Part shown: piece by piece, positions 50,465 through 60,060 of the stretch
Layout of the letters: every line of letters begins with the position of its first letter
How positions within the stretch are numbered: the stretch's first letter is position 1
Assembly (NCBI GenBank): GCA_963855995.1
Contig: OY979716.1
Span: 44,552,480 to 44,616,479 of the forward strand
Direction of reading: 5' to 3'
From: Muricea muricata
Taxonomy: Eukaryota; Cnidaria; Anthozoa; Malacalcyonacea; Plexauridae
Length of the DNA: 64,000 nucleotides
Program-made: the position numbers and the translations under genes
Notes under the pieces: model-generated
What the model was told of the DNA's origin: nothing
Databases searched by the model: none
The model's input: the letters and a program-made list of their open reading frames with translations, nothing else

Positions 50465-52180
50465 AAATTAAATAAAAAGCAGGAGACCATGTTAAAATCT
50501 TCGGAGACAGAACAGGCTCCTGCTTCTAAATCTCTCCCAACCAAATCGAAGGCTGGCCGTGCCAAAGGCCAGTCATTGTCAAAGGGCCAATCGAGTGTTA
50601 CTGATGACGTGATTGTAGACGAGGTCGCTCGATCCCCCAAAGCCGTGGCTGAGTTGGACACTCAGCCTTCAAAAGAGACTTCTTTAGTATTAGCATCAAC
50701 ATCACCTCCGGCTCAACATCTTGCAACTTTACGCAAGATGTTTAACGTTCCAACACCATCGGACGACGAATTAGAGCCGGGAGAAATACGAGACTCATCA
50801 TCCATCCAGTCAATGGATGATGAGAGATCTTCGGATCACGCTGATCCGAAGACCAAACTGGATGGTGCTACCAAAGCCATCCAGTTAAAGAGTGAGGCTG
50901 ACAGTCCAATTGAGAGTTCAGTCTCACTCGACCTCAACACCTCTGACTCAGCAACTTAAACAACTAAGATCGCAATTTAATATGCCCACAACATCGGCTA
51001 GCGAGTCAGAGGGAATCACAGAGGCAGATTTCGCGGCCAGTATCATCGAGGCCGAACAACAGGCTGCTGCGAAATCTGGCCCAGTTCGCACTGCTGTGCG
51101 AACAATCACAACGCTACGGGTTCGTACGCGCCGAAGTGGCCATTCTCAGGCAAAAACACCAGCCACAATAACATCAACAACAACCTCTCGATCGAGCTCC
51201 ACGATCACAACATCGACGTGGACAAAGCCGACGGGGGGTAGAGCTAAGGTCACTGCAACACAGGCAGAGATAGATAGGGACGATATTCCCCTCGCCGTGT
51301 TGCGTACGAACAAGCGACGCCGCCTCAACTCCAAAACTCCTCCAGATGAGGAACTCGACTATTGTCTTTCGGGGTCATCAGTCATCGACCCCCTTGCTAT
51401 CGAGTATTGGCAAACAACGCCAATTTCTTCCTTCGGGCAAACACCATCGTTGCCCGCATTAGAGGCGCGAAGTGCTACATCAGATGTAGCACTCCAACAA
51501 CAACAACAACAACAACAACCAGCTGAGGATTTGCCATTAGTCCCATTGGATAGGACACTGGCAATCCCAGCAACAGCGCCGGTCGTGACAACATTGGATG
51601 TTGCACGACCAGAGCCAGAGGTCATGCTCGACCCCATGGCAACGCCCTTAGAGGCATTAATGCAAGAGAAGGAAGAAATCCTCATACAAGTTAGAGAGGA
51701 AGGGGAGGTGTCTTGGGCCTCCGAGGTCACATCTGACCTACGAGGTACCCCTCCCCTAATAGGAGTTGAGATAGGGATCTTGGAGCCCGGTGAAATCGGC
51801 CCAGATCCCTCATTAATTTAGGACCTGCTAGTGGTTCCAATATCGCCGCCAGGGGGGAGATGACGCCGATCTCCTCTCCTGTGCCAATAAACACGCTGGT
51901 CTTTTATAGACCGTCAGTTGATGGGGACGAGTCGCCGCCAGGCTCGGTTGCCTTGTCAACTGATTTTTTGCCTTCCCCTGCTTCTTCGCAGGGGTTGCTC
52001 GATCGTTTGGTGTGCGGCGCACCTGTTAACGCCATTGAATCTGCGCACGAGCCCACCACCATCGACGAAATTAACCGGGCACTCCTTACGGAGTTGTCCA
52101 GTCCAGAGCTCCCTCTCTCACCGGAGTTTTTACCCCCATCACTTGAATCAAACGACGAATTTGATTTCAGTCAACATTAA
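50465..52180 (+). pseudogene. Element E ORF1, C-terminal part
   Basis: Continuation of ORF1 after the LTR insertion. Frame changes occur near 50920 and near 51822. Conserved islands remain: SPPAQHLATLRKMF with LEPGEIRDS, TNKRRRLN with CLSGSSVIDPL, GDESPPGS, TIDEINRALL, and the FDFSQH end at 52180. Confidence 0.87.
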
Positions 52181-53804
52181 CGGATTAAACGATCATACCA
52201 AGCAAACCGCACTGGTAGATTGGTTAAAATGCATGAAGGCCGATGTCGTGTGTCTACAAGAGACGCACACCCCTTCACATGAATCTGCCAGGAAGTGGTT
52301 CGCAAATAGCGGCTATCGCGTCGCCTCCTCTTCCTTTACATCAAAGAGTGCAGGCGTCGCCATATTAGTAAAAGATACCTATAAGATCTCTAGGATCATT
52401 AAAGACGATCATGGCCGCTTTATTCAAGTTTTGGTTGATTTTGGGGAGAATCAATTAAGTTTTGTCTCGCTATACGCTCCCAACACCAACCTGGAGCGAA
52501 ATCGTTATTTTACATCATTAACAGACTTAATTGATCTATCGCGCCCCGTCTTTATTGGGGGCGACTTTAACTCCATTCTCCATCCAGAAGTGGATAGAAT
52601 GAGAGATCCCTCTCACGAACCTAATCGCATTGCGCACAGGCGTGAGAGTGTCGCTGCATTGGAGTCGCTCATGTCATACACACAAACATACGCGCTATGG
52701 CGTCAATTACATCCAGGACGCATAGCATATTCGTGGACGCACGGATCGGGTGATCGTGCGTCGCGAATCGACATGGTGTGGGCTCCAACAGTTATGGCTG
52801 ACTCGATTGAGGAATGCGAATACCACCCGTCATTCCTCACAGACCATCAATATCTTTTGGTCAAATTCCATCTTTTGCCAAAGATAGACTCGGGCCCAGG
52901 AGTGTGGAAATTCAATACATCCCTCCTGAAAGATCCCGAGTACGTCAGCCTGGTGAGCTCTTTCTGGTCCCATTGGCAGTCCCTTGAACATCACGAGGAT
53001 TATTCCTCCCTTATGGACTGGTGGGACCAGAGTAAATTTTATTTGAGAGAGGTTACACGGTCTTATTCTCGTTCGAAAGCTGCCGACCAACGCAGCAAGA
53101 AAACCTCTCTCACACGCCAAATGCATCAGTTGAAAAGATCGTTCGACCAGGGGGATCGAACTGCATTTGGCAAATTATGCGAAGTCCAGCAGGAATTGCG
53201 AGGCATCGCTCTGCACGAGGCACGAGGGGCACAGGTGCGCGCTTGGTGCCAATGGGCCGAAGAAGGAGAGACTTCGTCTTCCTTCTTCTTGAACTTAGAA
53301 ACACATCACAAAACCCAACAGACGATGCACTCTATACGCGATCCAGAGACTGGACTCGTACGCCACGACCCATTTGAGATCCTGGGTGTGTGGCGCTCGT
53401 ATTATTCGAACCTGTTTACGGCACAGATTGCGATCCTGTTGCGCAAGACGAAATGCTCTCTCAGTTACAGCGTCGTCTGAGTACGGCCGAGAGAGCTGGC
53501 TGCGAAGGCAATCTTACCCTTGATGAGTGTTTTGAAGCTCTCAAGGGTATGCCTAAGGGAAAAACCCCAGGTTCGGATGGCTTCCCAATGGAATTCTACC
53601 AAACATTGTGGCAAACCCTTGGCACCGATCTGGTCCGAGTCCTCAATGCTGCGTTTGAGGCCGGCCAACTCTCCACCTCACAGCGCCGGGGTTTGATTAT
53701 CGTTCTTTATAAGAAGAACGATAAACTGGACACCAAGAATTGGCGTCCGATTAGTCTCTTGAACGTGGATTATAAGATCGCCACTAGGGCTATATCTGGA
53801 CGAT
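52155..53804 (+). pseudogene. Element E ORF2, start codon lost, truncated in RT
   Basis: The position of the ORF2 ATG in element C reads ACG here (52155-52157). APE motifs follow intact (INGLND, LQETH, YAPN, GGDFNSIL, SRIDMVWAP, TDH). One G is missing near 53425 compared with C, shifting the frame. Reading continues through LYKKNDKLD..NWRPISLL to ISGRL, then stops being element sequence at about 53804. The catalytic RT Asp and YADD are gone. Confidence 0.9.
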
Positions 53805-54049
53805 TAAGCCAGAAGTATGTGAACTCATTGTGTTCACAGTGCACGGGTATCGACTCGATTGTAGTCTGTTATGGAACGTTTTTTAACCTTGTTGGTCAAC
53901 TCCTGGTTATCTTCACTAAGTTCTTTGCTCTTGATGGAACAAATCCTTGTGACGTGCTTCTCTGGAAGCTCTGCAGATGTGCGATACTGCGTTGTTCAAG
54001 CTAGTAAATACATGTAGGTCTTTAATTTTTTGTTTAAAGATATAAATTA
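53805..54049. repeat. Repeat module X, copy 1
   Basis: About 245 bases starting AAGCCAGAAGTATG and ending TAAAGATATAAATTA. Copy 2 at 54332-54575 is nearly identical, and a 46-base start occurs at 55811-55856. It directly abuts the broken end of element E. An open frame on either strand shows no domain I recognise. Confidence 0.85.
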
Positions 54050-54050
54050 A

Positions 54051-54331
54051 TCGCGTCACCTCTTTTGCTTTCAAAGAATGGCTGTTCCAAAGCTTTTCCA
54101 CGCCATGTTTAAAACTTTTTAAATAAATCCCTTCTTGCTTTAAAGTAAATTAATAGTATTATACTATTCATGACATAATGTGGTATCATGATATCAGAGC
54201 CGTCAAAGTTAAATGCTACTGTAGTACTGATGAAGCTTGTCAACAGTAGATGTATTCTTTGTCTGCCAGATGCACAACATCTTTTTAGCTGCTAAATTTT
54301 TGTCCACTGTAAAAGTTGCCATACACATGGT
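54051..54331. repeat. Repeat module Y, copy 1
   Basis: About 281 bases starting TCGCGTCACCTCTTTTGC and ending ACACATGGT. It lies between X copies 1 and 2 and is repeated at 55530-55810, again followed by X. Confidence 0.85.
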
Positions 54332-54575
54332 AAGCCAGAAGTATGCGAACTCATTGTGTTCACAGTGCACGGGTATCGACTCGATTGTAGTCTGTTACGG
54401 AACGTTTTTTAACCTTGTTGGTCAACTCCTGGTTATCTTCACTAAGTTCTTTGCTCTTGATGGAACAAATCCTTGTGACGTGCTTCTCTGGAAGCTCTGC
54501 AGATGTGCGATACTGCGTTGTTCAAGCTAGTAAATACATGTAGGTCTTTAATTTTTTGTTTAAAGATATAAATTA
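54332..54575. repeat. Repeat module X, copy 2
   Basis: Direct repeat of 53805-54049 with a few substitutions. X-Y-X could be a partial Y-X tandem array or a small element with direct terminal repeats. Confidence 0.85.
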
Positions 54576-55529
54576 ACTGTTTCCCGTCGGTCGGAAGTGA
54601 ATAAAATGCTTAAATGCCACTAAAATCTAATTTTCTTTCGCTGTGTAAGTCCCTAAGAAATGAATCAAGTATCGTTGTATTCCTCACATAAAAAGCTTTC
54701 GATTGAGGGGTTAATATTATTGTCAAACGCTATATTTGCAAATACATTTAAGATTTGATCAGAAACTTACCGTCATTAACTCGAGTTATGGGAAAATTAC
54801 ACTGATTCTGTGAAACATCTTCCAATGGTTATTAGCTAGGAATAAGGCTTATATTCAAGCGCTTTTGTACTGAAAATTTTGTTTGAATACGCCAAATAGA
54901 AGCTTATTTACAAGCATTTTTATGTCAGGAATAGCTCTTGGTCTTTGACCTATTACCAAATTTGGCTTACATTTAGTTATGCAATAGTCAGAATCACGTG
55001 AAATACATGCTATATGGGGTAAATTGACCCGTAGAATCGATTGCCGGTGTGTTTGAGTGTCTAGGGGTCATTGTTCGTATAGTTTGGGTCACAAAACATT
55101 TTACTTCCGGTTTTCTTGCTACAATGGAATGCGTCTTCGTTCTGAGCAAATTGTGTGCGTATAGTTACAAAATATAGATCACTAGAAAGAGCTTTTCAAG
55201 GCGATTCTGCTGGTGCAATTGCCAAGAAGTAAACCCTAGAAGAATTGGATATATTTTCAATCAAAGGTGACTGTTTACAATGTATGTTTATTGACAATGC
55301 AATTTACAACATTTTACAATATATCAAATTTCATATACTCTAAACGGCCATAAATCGGCTGCATTGCACTGTATCAAAAATCTAAAAAGATACTCTAATA
55401 GATCTTTATATGCTGATTCCAATGGTGGTACTCGTTTTCTTTTGCCTTGCGTAAAAGCCGAGCTATGCCACAGCAAAGTCATCGTTCACCCGTGAACGAA
55501 ATACAAGAGAACTCACGGGGAGGAGTTAA
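54576..55529. other. AT-rich sequence without recognised gene
   Basis: I find no conserved domain, RNA gene or long frame. It separates the X-Y-X cluster from the second Y-X. Confidence 0.5.
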
Positions 55530-55856
55530 TCGCGTCACCTCTTTTGCTTTCAAAGAATGGCTGTTCCAAAGCTTTTCCACGCCATGTTTAAAACTTTTTA
55601 AATAAATCCCTTCTTGCTTTAAAGTAAATTAATAGTATTATACTATTCATGACATAATGTGGTATCATGATATCGGAGCCGTCAAAGTTAAATGCTACTG
55701 TAGTACTGATGAAGCTTGTCAACAGTAGATGTATTCTTTGTCTGCCAGATGCACAACATCTTTTTAGCTGCTAAATTTTTGTCCACTGCAAAAGTTGCCG
55801 TACACATGGTAAGCCAGAAGTATGCGAACTCATTGTGTTCACAGTGCACGGGTATC
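55530..55856. repeat. Repeat modules Y copy 2 and truncated X copy 3
   Basis: Y (55530-55810) is followed by the first 46 bases of X, which break off at GGGTATC. Order and orientation match the first cluster. Confidence 0.85.
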
Positions 55857-56837
55857 TTCCGAATTGGCAGAGACAGTTGTCAATGTGTTAAGAGCCAGAT
55901 GTGAATCACCCACAGTATATTTTTTCTGCATGAATTCAAATCCAACGAACGTCCATGCTCCGTTTTGAAATGCTTTCTGACATAAATGGCATTGATATTT
56001 GGTTTCTCCATCTTTTATTTGTTGAACATTGTTTTGTATTTTGCGTAATTCACGCGCGAACAATTTAAATCACGTTGCATCTTTGCCGTGGAATATATTA
56101 TTTTTATATATCCAATAATTTATTGGGATAATCACGGTTTGGGTTAGGGTTTACGTTGTAACCCAGTAACATTATTATCAGAATAATATAATCTCATGGT
56201 CAGATCTAGGATTCTTTCATACCTTTAGGCAAAATTTTCGTATAGTGACTACGCCTAAGTGAATATTCGCAGGTTCTTTAAATTACTGTCGTCGTACCGC
56301 CCGCCCGAAAAAACACTGGCAAACACATTTTAACCATTAATAGGATATTGGGTGGCATTTGGCACATTTTGGTGGCATTTGGCACATTCCAGAGGCAACA
56401 TCATTTGGTGCTTAAAATATATTAAGTTTGTTACGTGAATTATAATTATTGCAGAAAAGCATATTAACATCGCCTAATGTGCAGTATGTTAAAATTTGAC
56501 AATATAGCAATAAAAAGAGATATAATGAATTATAAGATTTTTTAACAAGAAGTATAGGAACTAATGCATATTTTAGAAGAGAAAAAACGATTCTTGTTAA
56601 CAATCTCAGTAGTAGGCAGAAGTGTAGTATATGCATTTGGTATTATGTACTGTGTAGTTGTTGTATTAATTATAACATTACTTAGAACATGCTGTAATGT
56701 CTGAAGATTACAGTGGAGCATACTAGCCAAGAACCACCTGTTTAATATTGCTATCTTTTCTTGGGACTTGGGAAACAAATTGAAATCATTAAAAAACAAT
56801 ACCAATAAATAAAGGCGTATGAAAAAGACGTATGTAT
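55857..56837. other. AT-rich sequence without recognised gene
   Basis: No gene is recognised. It includes an 18-20-bp tandem duplication (GGTGGCATTTGGCACATT) at about 56351-56388 and repeat Z copy 1 (listed separately). Confidence 0.5.
56082..56152. repeat. Dispersed repeat Z, copy 1 (about 71 bp)
   Basis: Centred on the palindrome CCAATAATTTATTGG and followed by ATCACGGTTTGGGTTAG. Copy 2 is at 57745-57816. It may be the end of a longer dispersed element. Confidence 0.8.
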
Positions 56838-56914
56838 GTAGACATAATATTATACATATATATATATAAATATATATATACATATATAGACGATATATAG
56901 ACGATATATATATA
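56838..56914. repeat. TA-rich microsatellite
   Basis: An interrupted TATATA run with ATAGACGATA units, immediately upstream of exon-like segment 1. Confidence 0.85.
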
Positions 56915-56915
56915 G

Positions 56916-57055
56916 TGACGATACACTCTCAGACATATCCTTGTGAGGTCTTAATTGTTACAGGAGTTAGGATGCAAAGATATCCGAATGGGGTAGTCGG
57001 TGACTTGTTACGACAAAGACTTCTTCGATATTCATATCAAGCTGAAGACCGAACT
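56916..57055 (+). other. Exon-like segment 1 of a tandem pair (140 bp)
   Basis: A 140-base segment preceded by AG and followed by GTATGT, consistent with splice sites. It has an open frame with a peptide like HSQTYPCEVLIVTGVRMQRY. Segment 2 is 358 bases downstream, the same length and about 93% identical. Similarity starts at the acceptor AG and runs about 30 bases past the donor to a shared TGA. I do not recognise the protein. It may be a duplicated host exon or a repeat. Confidence 0.45.
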
Positions 57056-57273
57056 GTATGTATCTACAAATTATGCTCGTGACTTACAAGACTATATAAA
57101 AAAGTATATGTAGTGTAGTGGTTTAAATTAAATGTTCTTGTGTTTTTCTGAACTGTACAACATTTTAGTCTAAGCTGATTGCTTCGAATCTGAGCGCACG
57201 AGAGAATGAAGAAGCATTATGAAGGTTATATCAAGTAATATCATAGTCACCTCGAAATCCTTTGTTTTACTAG

Positions 57274-57413
57274 TGACGATACACTCTCGGACGTATCCTT
57301 GTGAGGTCTTAATTGTCACAGCAGTTAGGATGCAAAGGTATGCGAATGGGGTAGTCGGTCAATTGTTACGACAAAGACTTCTTCGATATTCATATCAAGC
57401 TGAAGACCGAACT
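57274..57413 (+). other. Exon-like segment 2 of a tandem pair (140 bp)
   Basis: Preceded by a pyrimidine-rich TTTGTTTTACTAG and followed by GTATAT. It is open in the same frame as segment 1. Of the roughly ten differences about half are silent, and none is an insertion or deletion. Confidence 0.45.
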
Positions 57414-58175
57414 GTATATATCTACAAATTATGCTCGTGACTTACATGTATATGCATGTCGTGCGTAGAGAGAGAGGCCTTCGATTCGCGAGGGGACCTG
57501 GCATGGACTGGCTCAGCTGTGACCACCAGGTCAAATCGGCAGGCAATTAACAACCGACTTAGAACTGGAATGGACAAGGGGAATCCGACTGTTTAATTAA
57601 AACAAAGCATATATAAACATAAGCATTATTAAATGTATCATCGGGTACATTTAATCACTAATCAAACTCAAAGCCATGTTATTACTTATAGATATTAACT
57701 TGACTTCTTCAAGTTTATATAGTAATTTTACTTACAGACCGTGCTTTGCTGTGGAATATATTATTTTTATATATCCAATAATTTATTGGGATAATATCAC
57801 GGTTTGGGTTAGAGTTTTGGTCAGGGTCATTTTGTGCGCATGAAATGACAATTCCAATAAGTATCGGAACTATCAAACGTTGTAACTATCAAACATTTTA
57901 TTAGGTTACAACGTTCGGATCGGTTGTTTTAAATCTCTACACTGCATAAACTCACTGTGAGAGTCACTGTTGAATAGTATAGCGCTTTAGGTGCTAGACC
58001 GATTTTTACATCTCCTGAGCAGTACAAGAAATGATCGTAATGCACAAATGTCCCTTGTCGTCTCGGCAGGTGAAGTGAGCGCCATCTTGTTGTTAGGTAT
58101 GGTACGCTTAGTTTCGCTGCTAATGTCATCCAATTATTCAAAGTGTCGTTTCAACATTGCGTGGACATGCAATAT
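57414..58175. other. Sequence without recognised gene
   Basis: No domain or RNA gene is seen. It contains repeat Z copy 2 (57745-57816). Confidence 0.5.
57745..57816. repeat. Dispersed repeat Z, copy 2
   Basis: Matches 56082-56152 with a two-base insertion (GATAATATCACGG). Confidence 0.8.
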
Positions 58176-58255
58176 AACTTAAGTAGTGACTCTTAAGTGG
58201 TTCTTAAGTGGTTCTTAAGTGGCTCTTAAGTGGTTCTTAAGTGATTCTTACATGG
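58176..58255. repeat. Minisatellite, 11-bp unit TTCTTAAGTGG
   Basis: Six to seven tandem, slightly variable copies of TTCTTAAGTGG. Confidence 0.92.
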
Positions 58256-59689
58256 TCATTAAATGGATTATGTATGTTAGGCGATGATAGTATGAGGTTA
58301 GAAGGAGCGCATCCAGGGAAAAACATTAAAAAATATTGAGCCGAGCCTGAATAAGCAGAAAGCGTGCGGCTTCAAGCGAAGGCCTTGAGTGGAAAATTAT
58401 CAGTTTACAACAACTTCCCCACGCAGGGTTTCCGTTCAAAATGTTGAATTCTGCTTGCATCGTTTTAGGTTGTCTAAGCTAGATCCCATGATCTACAAAC
58501 TTTTAGAATACACTGCCGACTAGCAACGATGTTTTGAGAGAATTTCCATTCACTAGAACAATTTGATATCATTACGTTACAAGATAAATGTAGAATAGGG
58601 TTTCATTGTTTAGAAAAATGTTTTACCTATAGTTTTACACATACAGTATGTGTTATTTCCGGTGTCTGTTATTTAGCTATCGCCCCGTCAACTTTTATAA
58701 AAATAAAAATATGCTACCTCTGCTAGATAGTTAATTCGGCCCTGGTGGGCATATAGCTATGTGATATACTTTCTATATATTCGGCATAATTATGACAGTG
58801 AGCTGCATTTCAGTATCTATTTTTGCCACATTGAATGTAAACGCAATTTAACTTCAGGATATAATTATAGAAAGACAGACGTTTATTTATTCTGATCCGG
58901 AAATCTCATCAGACCACAGACCTGTTATCAGCGAGAGCCCTATATAAATACAAATAGTACTTTCTACAACACAAGATTCATTGCTTATGAAAGATACGAA
59001 AATAAAACTAAATTGCTTATGAAAGATACGAAAATAAAACAAAAAATGGTATTCTTCTAATAGTATTATTTATTCCTCACATGTATGATATTGGAAAGCT
59101 GTGTCAGAAACCTTCCTTGTTAAGACTCTTTTCGTTGAAAGTGTTGCCAAAATGCAGCAAATGCCATTTGTGACCTTAAAAAATCAAAGACCCCTTGGGT
59201 ATACCACCAGACCCCCTATTCTTCACAATTAAAGGCGCTCATTTATCGGTCGGTTCTGCAAGACTAGGGATCCAAGGATAGTGCAAAGTTTCCCAAGTCA
59301 GATAAATGTATAAAAAACTGACACAAATAGAAACAATGAATACAATACATACAGAATAATAAATCTGAAAATTGTGGTCTGCAATTAGAAGGTATATTTT
59401 TGAAAATTTCAAAGCGTTTCAAGTCATGCCTTTTTGAATATGTAATTATGTAAACATACAATTTCATCGCGTTGTAGGGGTTGAGAGTGTTAACTGGACT
59501 CTCATTAAGAGAAATTATAAAGCCACCTCAATTACATGAATCTATGACATCGAAATTTTTAAGGATTATTGCTCAATGTTTGCATAAACTTGAAAATTTT
59601 CAAAATTTTGCCCTTTGGCTTGCGCAGTTTTACAACGAAATATAGTACTTCCGGTTAATTTTGTTTACCTCAAATAAATACTTCGCACG
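58256..59689. other. AT-rich sequence without recognised gene
   Basis: No gene is recognised. It includes a 32-bp tandem duplication at about 58980-59041 (TTGCTTATGAAAGATACGA twice). Confidence 0.5.
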
Positions 59690-60060
59690 CTTTACTTATC
59701 ACTACGTCGAAGAATCGTTATATCTTGTCTATTTTCTTGTATTTTCGATTGAAGCTTTGCAAAAATATTAAGAAAACAACACCGCTTCATATGGTGATAT
59801 TTTGAGGAATATACGATAAAGGAATAGCCGAATATATGATAAAATTTTTAAATATACAGATGTATGTGTACGTTCGCACTAACGATGAGCAGTCGGCAAG
59901 CGCCCGCTACATTATAATACGCGAAAGATTTCACTGTATCTTGTTTGCTCTTTATTATTTTCGCATGAAGCTTCGCCAAAATGTAGCGAAAACTACGGCG
60001 ATTCATTTAGAGTAATTTACGGAATATACGACGGAACATAGCGAAAATTTTAGTCGTATC
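59690..60060. repeat. Old tandem duplication (two diverged copies)
   Basis: 59695-59865 and 59925-60055 share an order of blocks: TATCTTGT, TTTTCG..TGAAGCTT.GC.AAAAT, AGAAAAC/GCGAAAAC, GGAATATACGA and AAAATTTTA. They are diverged enough to be ancient. Confidence 0.6.

Larger units (their letters stand above)
44280..53804 (+). mobile_element. Element E: Tx1-like LINE split by an LTR element, 3'-truncated
   Basis: C-family element with leader and ORF1, interrupted at 46089 by a Ty3/gypsy element and resuming at 50465. ORF2 then runs to 53803-53804 and stops inside the RT. The rest of ORF2 and the 3' UTR are absent. The sequence switches to the X repeat module, so the 3' loss is a secondary deletion or rearrangement. 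Confidence 0.9.

Noticed and set aside
58176-58255. CRISPR-like repeat array
   Set aside because: An 11-bp tandem minisatellite without spacers, in eukaryotic DNA.
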